Below, one piece after another: positions 1 to 6,811 of a DNA stretch of 26,505 nucleotides; within the stretch, counting starts at the first letter, position 1; each line of letters begins with the position of its first letter. The notes beneath the pieces were generated by a model. The model saw only the letters and a program-made list of their open reading frames with translations, was not told where the DNA came from and ran no database searches. Source of the DNA: Pseudomonadales bacterium (GTDB taxonomy: Bacteria; Pseudomonadota; Gammaproteobacteria; Pseudomonadales; Azotimanducaceae); assembly GCA_024234635.1 (NCBI GenBank), contig JACKNX010000033.1, forward strand, positions 1-26,505, read 5' to 3'. The position numbers and the translations under genes are program-made.

Positions 1-1
1 C

Positions 2-379
2 AGCAACTTCATCGTGCAGGCGCTGCGCGGGCAGGACATCACGATCTACGGCGACGGGTCCCAGACACGCAGTTTCTGCTATGTCGACGACCTCGTCGAC
101 GGCTTGGTGCGCATGATGGACTCGCCGGATGACTGCACGGGCCCCATCAACATGGGCAATCCAGGCGAGTTCAGCATGCTCGAACTCGCCCAGCATGTGT
201 TGCGCCTGACCGGATCCCGAAGCCAGCTGCGCTTCGAGCCGCTGCCGCAGGACGACCCGAAGCAGCGCCGTCCCGACATCTCGCAGGCACGTGCGCGACT
301 GGATTGGGAGCCGAGAATCGGCCTGGAGCAGGGTCTGGAGCGCACCATCGACTACTTCCGAGAGGTCGTGGCGGGTTGA
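2..379 (+). CDS. UDP-glucuronate decarboxylase-like SDR, C-terminal part (5' truncated by window)
   Basis: This is the last ~125 residues of a nucleotide-sugar short-chain dehydrogenase; the 5' end lies outside the window. The frame is open from base 2 and ends at TGA 377-379. The visible part starts SNFIVQALRG, followed by the ITIYGDGSQTRSFCYVDDLV block that is close to the consensus of UDP-xylose synthases (UDP-glucuronate decarboxylases). The catalytic YxxxK and Rossmann motifs would be upstream and cannot be checked. The family converts UDP-glucuronate to UDP-xylose with bound NAD+ in the cytoplasm. The C-terminal DIxxARxxLxWEPxxxLxxGL ending is normal for the extended SDR fold. UDP-glucuronate epimerase or dTDP-glucose 4,6-dehydratase are less likely alternatives. 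It probably supplies a precursor for the polysaccharide locus downstream, and its presence implies that the locus extends left of the window. Confidence 0.75.
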   Translation, partial: SNFIVQALRGQDITIYGDGSQTRSFCYVDDLVDGLVRMMDSPDDCTGPINMGNPGEFSMLELAQHVLRLTGSRSQLRFEPLPQDDPKQRRPDISQARARLDWEPRIGLEQGLERTIDYFREVVAG

Positions 380-614
380 CATCCGGCTTCTGGCGGTCAC
401 GCATGTCCGGTGTGGATCATCCGCCGCAGGGTCTACCGCCGCCAACCGTCCAAACGCCCGGCCGGGGCCAATTCGACGCGTAAGACCGTGCCAGCTTCAC
501 TCTTGCATCTGCGGGACAGGGCACCTGCGACACCCTGAGGCGGCCTGTGGCGGGAAGCCGGATGATCGTGCCCGCTACGATCCTCGACTCTGCAAGCAGG
601 GGAGGCGTGCCGGC

Positions 615-620
615 TAGAAT
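615..620 (+). promoter_or_regulatory. Possible -10 box before the wzz-like gene
   Basis: TAGAAT (5 of 6 to the sigma70 -10 consensus) lies 30 bases before the start codon at 651. No good -35 hexamer is visible at 16-18 bp spacing, so this is a weak candidate. The surrounding gap 380-650 holds no gene that I recognise. Confidence 0.2.
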
Positions 621-633
621 GCGCTGTCACACA

Positions 634-654
634 ATGGCTCCGCTCCCTAAATGA
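634..654 (+). other. Possible 6-codon leader ORF overlapping the wzz-like start
   Basis: ATG at 634 opens a six-residue frame (MAPLPK) whose TGA at 652-654 overlaps the ATG at 651 of the next gene in an ATGA arrangement. The downstream gene has no Shine-Dalgarno sequence of its own, so translational coupling from this mini-ORF is conceivable. The mini-ORF also lacks a clear ribosome binding site. A chance arrangement is quite possible. Confidence 0.15.
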
Positions 655-1529
655 TAGCTCCCCCTGACAGTCCGCAATCTACAGAGTCCGTTGACATTGG
701 TTTTCTTGATTTGCTGGTGACGTTGGCTGAGAATGCCAAGTTGCTCGTCGCTGGCCCCTTGTTGGCCGGCGCTTGCATGTTGGGCATTGCGTACCTATTG
801 CCACAGACCTATGTCAGCGAGGCTGTGCTGCAGGCAGATCAGACCATGGCGGGCATGATGACGACCGCGCCGGTGCTTGACGCCGTGATTGCCAAGATGG
901 GGCTGGACGAGGGCGAAAATCCCAATGACGCGCGGCGGAAGCTGCGGCGGAGAATCGACATGGCGATTGGCCGTGCCGACAAGTTGTTGACGGTCCACGT
1001 TTCTGCCGCGACTCCGCAGTTGGCGAAGGCGACTGCCGACTTGCTGATTGAACAGACCTATCAGGTCACTCGTCCAAGAGGAAGCATCAAGTCTCGACTG
1101 GAGGCGCAACTGGCCGAGGCGCAATTGCGCCTCAAGAACGGGCAGGAGAGTGCGAATCTGTTGTTGGGGCGCGTCGCGGCCAACGGGACGGAGCCGGCAG
1201 CAGAAAATGGTATCGCGCGCAGCTTCGCCTATGCGGATCTGTTGACGGTGATTGCCGCAGCGCAAACCCAGATCAGTGTCCTGGAGGCCCAGTTGGAAGG
1301 CTTGAGTGAAGCCCTGCTGGTGCAGCCACCAACATTGCCGAGCCAACCGGTTTCGCCGAAGAAGGTGCGGCTCACCATCGCTGCGATAGTGATTGTCGAA
1401 ATACTACTGCTGATGTTCGTTTTTGGTCGAGAGGCGCTTCGGAATGCGGCGGCGGATCCTTCCGCCGCCGAAAAACTTGCTCGCATTCGTGGAGCGCTCG
1501 GCAGGAAAGCCGATCCGGTCGAGCGCTGA
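651..1529 (+). CDS. Wzz-family polysaccharide chain-length determinant
   Basis: The 292-residue inner-membrane protein has the layout of polysaccharide co-polymerases. There is a short cytoplasmic N-terminus, TM1 at about residues 31-50, and a long periplasmic, helix-rich middle with Gln/Ala/Leu-rich coiled-coil stretches (about 145-222). A proline-rich segment follows (PPTLPSQPVSPKK, about 226-238) immediately before TM2 (about 240-258). That proline motif next to TM2 is the Wzz hallmark. The ~35-residue C-terminal tail has no Walker motifs or tyrosine cluster, so it is not a Wzc-type kinase. Wzz oligomers set the modal length of Wzy-polymerised O-antigen. The gene stands apart, with ~270 bp of non-coding DNA on each side, unlike the tightly packed genes after 1799. 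The ATG at 651 has no evident Shine-Dalgarno sequence. Confidence 0.75.
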   Translation: MIAPPDSPQSTESVDIGFLDLLVTLAENAKLLVAGPLLAGACMLGIAYLLPQTYVSEAVLQADQTMAGMMTTAPVLDAVIAKMGLDEGENPNDARRKLRRRIDMAIGRADKLLTVHVSAATPQLAKATADLLIEQTYQVTRPRGSIKSRLEAQLAEAQLRLKNGQESANLLLGRVAANGTEPAAENGIARSFAYADLLTVIAAAQTQISVLEAQLEGLSEALLVQPPTLPSQPVSPKKVRLTIAAIVIVEILLLMFVFGREALRNAAADPSAAEKLARIRGALGRKADPVER

Positions 1530-1798
1530 CGCTCGTTCGGCGTGTCGATTGCACCGGCCGTATTCGCTGTAGCGTCCCCAGTCATTGACGCCTTCGGCAT
1601 GCTGGAGCCATGGCGCGTCCGTCGCTATCCCATTTGCCGGAGGGGCGATCGATGCCCTGCCGGGGGGCGATAATGACAACTTCCCTGTCGGCGGGCTCTC
1701 CTCGTGTTCCATGGCGCTGCGTATGCAGGTCGCGTGTACTGGCGAATTCATGGAGGCCGCAGGCATCGGGCATCCGCGAACATTACTGACCAACCAAG
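1530..1798 (+). other. Gene-free gap between wzz-like gene and aminotransferase
   Basis: No recognisable coding region, RNA gene or rho-independent terminator was seen. GATAAT at 1669-1674 could serve as a -10 box for the operon starting at 1799, but no matching -35 is visible. Short frames on both strands show no family resemblance. A promoter for the downstream module would be expected here. Confidence 0.4.
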
Positions 1799-2902
1799 AT
1801 GAAACCTGTCTACGTCACCCAGCCGTATCTGCCGCCATTGGCGGAGTTCATTCCATATCTGGAGAAGATCTGGGCCAACAAGATATTGACGAATGGCGGG
1901 CCATTCCATCAGCAACTGGAGCAGGCGCTGTGTGAGTATCTCGGGGTGAAACATATTGCGTTGTTCACCAACGCGACGATCGCGCTGGTTACTGCACTGC
2001 AGGCGCTGAGAATCACCGGCGAAGTGATCACCACGCCGTATTCGTTCGTCGCCACCGCTCATTCGCTGCTGTGGAACGGCATCAAGCCCGTATTTGTCGA
2101 TGTTGATGCCCGAACCTTGAATCTGGATCCCGAACGGATAGAGGCCGCCATTTCGCCCCAGACCACGGCGATCATGCCCGTACATTGTTATGGTCATCCC
2201 TGCGATGTGGATGCCATCGAAAAAATTGCCGATACCTACAATTTGCGGGTCATCTACGATGCGGCGCATGCATTCGGCGTCGATCGCTCGAGTGGCAGCG
2301 TTCTGAATCACGGCGACCTGTCGATCCTGAGTTTTCACGCGACCAAGGTTTTCAATACTTTCGAAGGCGGCGCCATCATTTGTCATGACGCGAAAACCAA
2401 GCTGCGTATCGATCAACTCAAGAATTTCGGTCACGCGGGCGAGGTGACCGTCGTCGCGCCGGGAATCAACGGCAAGATGAGTGAAATGAATGCCGCATTC
2501 GGCTTGTTGCAGCTCAAGCATATCGACGAGGCCATCGCACGGCGCAAGGAAATCGACGCGATGTACCGCGAGTTGCTAGTGCCCGTCAAGGGGGTTCGGT
2601 GCCTGGGCGACGCGGGTGAGCAAAAGGCCAACTACGCGTATTTCCCCATACTGGTCGATGGCACATACCCGATCAGCCGCGACGCACTGTATGACAGGCT
2701 CAAGGAGCAGGGAATCCATCCACGCCGGTATTTCTACCCCTTGATCAGTGATTTTCCCATGTACCGGGGGCTGCCTTCCGCGCATCGCGAGAACCTGCCG
2801 GTGGCAACCGTCGCCGCGCAGCAGGTTCTTTGTTTGCCCATATATCCGTTGTTGGAGGATGCGCAAATCAGGAGAATCGTGGAAATCATTGCCGCCCAAT
2901 GA
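1799..2902 (+). CDS. DegT/DnrJ/EryC1/StrS sugar aminotransferase, VioA-like
   Basis: The 367-residue PLP-dependent enzyme has the full fold-type I sugar aminotransferase pattern. TNGGPFHQQLEQAL (31-44) is the N-terminal substrate and PLP region. VIYDAAHAFG (151-160) carries the cofactor-pyridine Asp at 154. SFHATKVFNTFEGGA (178-192) carries the Schiff-base Lys at 183, and GINGKMSEMNAA lies at 222-233. The family transfers an amino group from glutamate to a nucleotide-linked keto-sugar. The N-terminus and the VITTPYSFVAT and LPVH/MPVH-type segments recall VioA, which makes dTDP-4-amino-4,6-dideoxyglucose, but substrate specificity cannot be read reliably from sequence. A GNAT domain downstream (5588) could acylate the product. 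Codons here look more AT-rich than in the later genes, which may reflect transfer. The ribosome binding site before the ATG is weak. Confidence 0.85.
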   Translation: MKPVYVTQPYLPPLAEFIPYLEKIWANKILTNGGPFHQQLEQALCEYLGVKHIALFTNATIALVTALQALRITGEVITTPYSFVATAHSLLWNGIKPVFVDVDARTLNLDPERIEAAISPQTTAIMPVHCYGHPCDVDAIEKIADTYNLRVIYDAAHAFGVDRSSGSVLNHGDLSILSFHATKVFNTFEGGAIICHDAKTKLRIDQLKNFGHAGEVTVVAPGINGKMSEMNAAFGLLQLKHIDEAIARRKEIDAMYRELLVPVKGVRCLGDAGEQKANYAYFPILVDGTYPISRDALYDRLKEQGIHPRRYFYPLISDFPMYRGLPSAHRENLPVATVAAQQVLCLPIYPLLEDAQIRRIVEIIAAQ

Positions 2903-2939
2903 GTACCGCAGGCATATACCCCGGAGCATTGGACCGCCC

Positions 2940-3638
2940 ATGAGAGTGGCGATCATGCAGCCCTATTTCATGCCTTATATCGGCTATTTCCAGCTGATGG
3001 GGTCGGTCGATGTTTTTGTCATCTACGACAACATCAAATATACGAAAAAGGGTTGGATCAACAGGAACCGGCTATTGCAGAATGGCGGCGATGCCGTTTT
3101 TTCCCTGCCGCTGGCAAGCGACTCGGACAGCCTCGATATTGCTGAGCGGTCCATCTCGCCGGCATTCAGCGGCAAGAAGATGTTGAATGTGTTTCGTGGG
3201 GCCTATGCCCGGGCGCCGAATTTCAGTGCCACGTATGGGTTGCTGGAGAAAATCGTCTGTCAGGAAGAGCGAAACCTGTTTCGTTTTCTGCGCAAATCCG
3301 TACGCGATACCGCCGAATATATTGGCATCCCGACCCGGATCGTGACCTCGTCGGACCTTGCTGTGGACAGGGAGCTCAGGTCCCAGGACAAGGTATTGGC
3401 CATTTGCAAGGTGCTTGGTGCCGATACCTATGTGAATGCGATCGGTGGCCAGGATCTGTATTCTCCCGGCGACTTTCTGCAGCAGGGGATTGCGCTGAAG
3501 TTCATCCGTTCCAGGCCGTTCGAATACCGGCAGTTCGGGGCTGCGTTCGTACCCTGGCTTTCCATCATCGATGTCCTGATGTTCAACCCGGTCGATGCCG
3601 TTCGCAGCTGCGTTGAAACCCATTACGACCTGATCTGA
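2940..3638 (+). CDS. WbqC-family protein of unknown activity
   Basis: The 232-residue cytoplasmic protein has no signal peptide or membrane segment. It opens with MRVAIMQPYFMPYIGYFQL and continues with YDNIKYTKKGWINRNR (29-44), the conserved start of the WbqC-like family (Pfam PF08889). Members occur in O-antigen clusters, and as far as I know the reaction is unproven. The frame is open upstream to 2748, but the ATG at 2940 is chosen because the conserved family sequence starts there. A GGAG lies at 2923-2926, a rather long 13 bases upstream. It follows the VioA-like gene after 37 bases and precedes two beta-propeller genes, so a role in modifying the same amino sugar is a reasonable guess. 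Like its upstream neighbour, it is visibly less G+C-rich than the rest. Confidence 0.8.
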   Translation: MRVAIMQPYFMPYIGYFQLMGSVDVFVIYDNIKYTKKGWINRNRLLQNGGDAVFSLPLASDSDSLDIAERSISPAFSGKKMLNVFRGAYARAPNFSATYGLLEKIVCQEERNLFRFLRKSVRDTAEYIGIPTRIVTSSDLAVDRELRSQDKVLAICKVLGADTYVNAIGGQDLYSPGDFLQQGIALKFIRSRPFEYRQFGAAFVPWLSIIDVLMFNPVDAVRSCVETHYDLI

Positions 3639-3656
3639 GTCCAGGAGTCGACGCGC

Positions 3657-4619
3657 ATGTTCAGATGGAAAAAGCTGGGTAAGTTGTTTACGCCGCAGGA
3701 TGTGACCGGACGCCCCTGGTTGAAGGAGTTCGCGCAGGCGCCCGCGACGCTGGTCTTCGATGATTTCGTCAGGGTGTATTTTTCCTGCCGGCCGCCGCCC
3801 GATGCGCAAGGCCAGTACGTGAGTTATTCGGCCTTTGTCGACCTCGAGCGTGCAAACCTGTTCGACGTGCGCCGCGTCGGGGACAATCCCATTCTCAAAC
3901 TGGGCGGACTGGGGGAGTTCGACGAATTTGGCACCTATCCGGTGTCGGTCATCCGGGAATCCTCCCGTGTCATTGCCTATTACGCCGGCTGGACCCGATG
4001 TGAGTCGGTGCCCTTCAATGTGGCTATTGGTCGTGCAGTGAGCGACGACGGCGGAGAGACTTTTGCGAAGGAAGGACCTGGGCCGGTGTTGGGATATTCG
4101 CTGCATGAGCCATTTGTCATCAGTGGTCCCAAGATCCGGCGTTATGGCGGCAAGTGGTATCTGTGGTACATCGCCGGTCGCAAGTGGATCATCGCCGACA
4201 ACAGGCCCGAGCCGGTGTACAAGATCCGGATGGCATGGTCGGCGGACGGGATCGACTGGCACAAGCATGACAAGGATCTGGTGCCCAGCCGTATCGAGGA
4301 CGACGAGGCACAGGCCAGTCCGGACGTGTTTTTTGCCAATGGCAAATTTCACATGTTTTTCTGCTACCGACGCAGCAGCAACTTCCGCGGCAAGGAGAAC
4401 GGCTACCGCATCGGTTATGCGTCGAGCATCAATCTCACCGATTGGACGCGGGACGATTCCAAGGCGGGAATTGACGTCTCGGCTGAAGGCTGGGACGCCG
4501 AAATGATCAGTTATCCCCATGTGTTCGAACTTGACGGAAAGACCTACATGGCTTACCTCGGAAACCAGGTGGGTAGGCATGGTTTCGGCCTGGCAGAGCT
4601 CGAGGGTGAACTGGAGTAG
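3657..4619 (+). CDS. Beta-propeller glycosidase-like protein A (GH43/GH32/GH130-type fold)
   Basis: The 320-residue protein has repeated blades of the five-bladed beta-propeller kind. There are aromatic strand repeats (IAYYAGW, WYLWYIAG, FHMFFCYR, TYMAYLGN) separated by turn motifs such as AVSDDGGETF, AWSADGIDW and ASSINLTDW. Conserved acids that could act in catalysis include FDDF (34-37), HEP (150-152), EDDEAQ (214-219) and GWDAEM (278-283). There is no signal peptide, so it probably acts in the cytoplasm, which is unusual for a polysaccharide-degrading hydrolase. The next gene is a paralogue. A clear AGGAG at 3643-3647 sits 9 bases before the ATG. Annotation pipelines would call it a glycosylase or glycoside hydrolase. 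The real reaction (hydrolysis, phosphorolysis, transfer or sugar binding) cannot be decided from sequence. Confidence 0.7.
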   Translation: MFRWKKLGKLFTPQDVTGRPWLKEFAQAPATLVFDDFVRVYFSCRPPPDAQGQYVSYSAFVDLERANLFDVRRVGDNPILKLGGLGEFDEFGTYPVSVIRESSRVIAYYAGWTRCESVPFNVAIGRAVSDDGGETFAKEGPGPVLGYSLHEPFVISGPKIRRYGGKWYLWYIAGRKWIIADNRPEPVYKIRMAWSADGIDWHKHDKDLVPSRIEDDEAQASPDVFFANGKFHMFFCYRRSSNFRGKENGYRIGYASSINLTDWTRDDSKAGIDVSAEGWDAEMISYPHVFELDGKTYMAYLGNQVGRHGFGLAELEGELE

Positions 4620-5591
4620 ATGATGGTGGCTGCACGATGGGAAAGACTCGGAAAGATCTTCGATCCGACTGAGCACGCGTTGCCAAACGGATGCAAGGAA
4701 TTCGCCCAGTCGCCACAGGCCCTGGTATTTGATGACTTCGTGCGCATCTACTTTGCTACGCGTCAGGTCGATCCGGGGAACGGCAAGTACCTGAGCCATA
4801 TCGCGTACGTCGACATGGACCGCGGCCTGCGCTCGGTGCAGGCCGTCTCAGACCATACCGTGATTCCCCTGGGCAATCTGGGATGCTTCGATGAGCACGG
4901 GATCTTCCCGCTGAACGTCGTTCGGCACGGCGATGTGATCCTGGGGTACACCTGCGGATGGACACGGCGCGTTTCGGTGTCGGTCGACACGGCTGTCGGC
5001 CTGGTGATCAGCCGCGACAACGGAAGGACCTTCCAGCGGGTGGCTGACGGTCCTGTGCTTGCATCCTCCTTGCATGAGCCATGCCTGGTAGGCGATGCCT
5101 TCGTGCGGATTATCGATGGATCGTTTCACATGTGGTACATGTTCGGAACCGGATGGCGCCAGTTCCGGGCCAACGAACCGCCGGATCGGACGTACAAGAT
5201 CGGGCACGCCGTATCGGATGACGGCATTCACTGGATGAAGGAAGAGGCCAGGCAGATCGTTCCCGACCGTCTCGGGGCAGACGAAAGCCAAGCGTTGCCG
5301 ACCGTGATCGAGATCGGAGGGCGGTATCACATGTTTTTTTGCTATCGGCAATCCTTCGATTTCAGGAAGACCAAGGGCCGCGGCTACAGAATCGGGCACG
5401 CTTGGTCGGACGACCTGCGCCACTGGACGCGCGACGACGATAACCCGCTGCTGGAAACAGAGGATGGAGCCTGGGACAGCGACATGCAGTGTTATCCGAA
5501 CGTATTCGAATGTGATGGCCGTGTCCTGATGCTGTACAACGGCAATGCGTTCGGGCGATATGGCTTCGGTGTGGCAGAGCTGAAGTCATGA
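4620..5591 (+). CDS. Beta-propeller glycosidase-like protein B (tandem paralogue)
   Basis: The 323-residue paralogue follows protein A directly: its ATG at 4620 abuts the preceding TAG (4617-4619). A second ATG follows in frame at 4623. Shared blocks occur in the same order as in protein A: KEFAQSP, LVFDDFVRIYF, GWTRR, LHEP, YKIGHAVSDDGIHW, DESQA, HMFFCYRQS, YRIGHAWSDD, WDSDMQCYPNVFE and GFGVAEL. Loops and overall identity differ enough that this is an old duplication rather than a recent copy. It too lacks a signal peptide. The end overlaps the next gene (ATGA at 5588-5591), which indicates one operon. Retention of both copies with the same candidate acidic residues suggests either a heterodimer or two related substrates. 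The function is unknown. Confidence 0.7.
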   Translation: MMVAARWERLGKIFDPTEHALPNGCKEFAQSPQALVFDDFVRIYFATRQVDPGNGKYLSHIAYVDMDRGLRSVQAVSDHTVIPLGNLGCFDEHGIFPLNVVRHGDVILGYTCGWTRRVSVSVDTAVGLVISRDNGRTFQRVADGPVLASSLHEPCLVGDAFVRIIDGSFHMWYMFGTGWRQFRANEPPDRTYKIGHAVSDDGIHWMKEEARQIVPDRLGADESQALPTVIEIGGRYHMFFCYRQSFDFRKTKGRGYRIGHAWSDDLRHWTRDDDNPLLETEDGAWDSDMQCYPNVFECDGRVLMLYNGNAFGRYGFGVAELKS

Positions 5592-6811
5592 TCGACGGCA
5601 TCGATGTAGTTCGGGATCGATCGACGCCGGCGTGCATCGCCGCGCATCTGCGACTCTGCGACGCTGGCTTCGTGCCGCGCTTGAGCGATCGGGTGAACAT
5701 CGATGCCTACGCAGTCAAGTTGACCGAAAATGCAGCGCGGTTCGAAGCCTATCATCACGCTGAACTGGTGGGGTTGGTGGCGGCCTATTGCAATGACGAC
5801 TCTCGCCGCGTTGCGCATATTTCCAATGTCAGCGTACTGCGGCAATGGCAAGGCAAGGGGGTCGCCCAGCAATTGCTGCGGACCTGTCTGCAGCACGCCA
5901 TGGAACTCGGTTTCGAACGGATCGAGCTCCAGGTCGGCGTCGACAGCGCCGGCGCGATCCGACTATATGCAAGAGCCGGCTTTCGCCGCATGGAAACCAA
6001 GGGGCCTTTCGTGCAGATGCGCCTCGACTTAGGAAAGACTAGTCCGATGGAAGACAACCGCGACTACAACCGCGAGATTCGCGATACGCCGGATCACCAA
6101 TATGCCTACGGATTCGATTTCGACGTCATGCATCCCTACATGATCCGGTCGTTCGAGCCGTTCTTCAATCGAGGCAGCCTGTTGGAGCTGGGGAGTTTCA
6201 AGGGCGATTTCACGCGTCGGTTCCTTAGCCATTTCGACGACGTGACCTGCGTCGAAGCCTCGGGCGAGGCGATCGAGCAGGCCAGGGCCCGACTTGGGGG
6301 CAAGGTCGTATTCGTGCATGCGCGCTTCGAGGATGCGAACCTGACCCGTCGCTACGACAACATCGTGCTGACCCATGTACTCGAGCATCTGGACGATCCG
6401 GTCGCAGTTCTGCGGCGTGTCAATGAGGAATGGCTGGCAGATGGCGGCCGTCTGTTTCTGGTCTGCCCGAATGCCAATGCGCCATCGCGTCAGATCGCCG
6501 TGAAGATGGGGCTGATCAGTCACAACGCCGCTGTGACCAAGGCCGAGGCGGAACATGGCCATCGGTGCACCTACTCGCTCGATACCCTGGAGCGCGATGC
6601 CGTTGCCGCCGATCTCAAGGTGGTGCATCGATCGGGCATATTCTTCAAGGCGCTGGCCAATTTCCAGTGGGATCGGTTGTTGAGCACCGACATCATCTCG
6701 AAGGAATATCTGGACGGTTGCTACAAGCTGGGTCAGCAATATCCGGACCTGTGCTCCAGCATTTTTCTGATGTGTGAGCGAGGTGATGTGGCCGTGCAGC
6801 GTTCAAGCTGA
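5588..6811 (+). CDS. GNAT N-acetyltransferase / SAM-dependent methyltransferase fusion
   Basis: The 407-residue ORF has two domains. Residues 1-148 are a GNAT acyltransferase. Motif A is LRQWQGKGVAQQLL (84-97), the acetyl-CoA pyrophosphate loop, and the C-terminal strand is AIRLYARAGFRRM. Residues from about 154 to 407 are a class I methyltransferase. It has motif I LLELGSFKGDF (198-208), acidic Glu223 after beta-2 and a THVLEHLDD segment (262-270). It overlaps its upstream neighbour (ATGA) and the downstream wzx (TGATG), so it belongs to the operon. In the VioA-like context the GNAT half may N-acetylate an amino sugar and the other half may methylate it. An internal ATG at 6047 (Met154) has its own Shine-Dalgarno sequence, so a free methyltransferase may also be made. 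The fusion could alternatively result from a frameshift joining two former genes. Confidence 0.75.
   Translation: MIDGIDVVRDRSTPACIAAHLRLCDAGFVPRLSDRVNIDAYAVKLTENAARFEAYHHAELVGLVAAYCNDDSRRVAHISNVSVLRQWQGKGVAQQLLRTCLQHAMELGFERIELQVGVDSAGAIRLYARAGFRRMETKGPFVQMRLDLGKTSPMEDNRDYNREIRDTPDHQYAYGFDFDVMHPYMIRSFEPFFNRGSLLELGSFKGDFTRRFLSHFDDVTCVEASGEAIEQARARLGGKVVFVHARFEDANLTRRYDNIVLTHVLEHLDDPVAVLRRVNEEWLADGGRLFLVCPNANAPSRQIAVKMGLISHNAAVTKAEAEHGHRCTYSLDTLERDAVAADLKVVHRSGIFFKALANFQWDRLLSTDIISKEYLDGCYKLGQQYPDLCSSIFLMCERGDVAVQRSS
6031..6049 (+). promoter_or_regulatory. Internal ribosome binding site and start for the methyltransferase half
   Basis: AGGAAAG (6031-6037) lies 9 bases before an in-frame ATG at 6047-6049, exactly at the GNAT/methyltransferase boundary. 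This is a better Shine-Dalgarno match than those before most starts in this locus. It marks either an ancestral gene start or a working internal initiation site. Confidence 0.45.

Noticed and set aside
380..650. JUMPstart/ops element for RfaH-type antitermination upstream of the polysaccharide genes
   Set aside because: No GGCGGTAG core was found in this gap or in 1530-1798.
3072..4799. 575-residue minus-strand open frame
   Set aside because: It is antisense to the WbqC and propeller genes, which have clear family motifs. The minus frame shows none.
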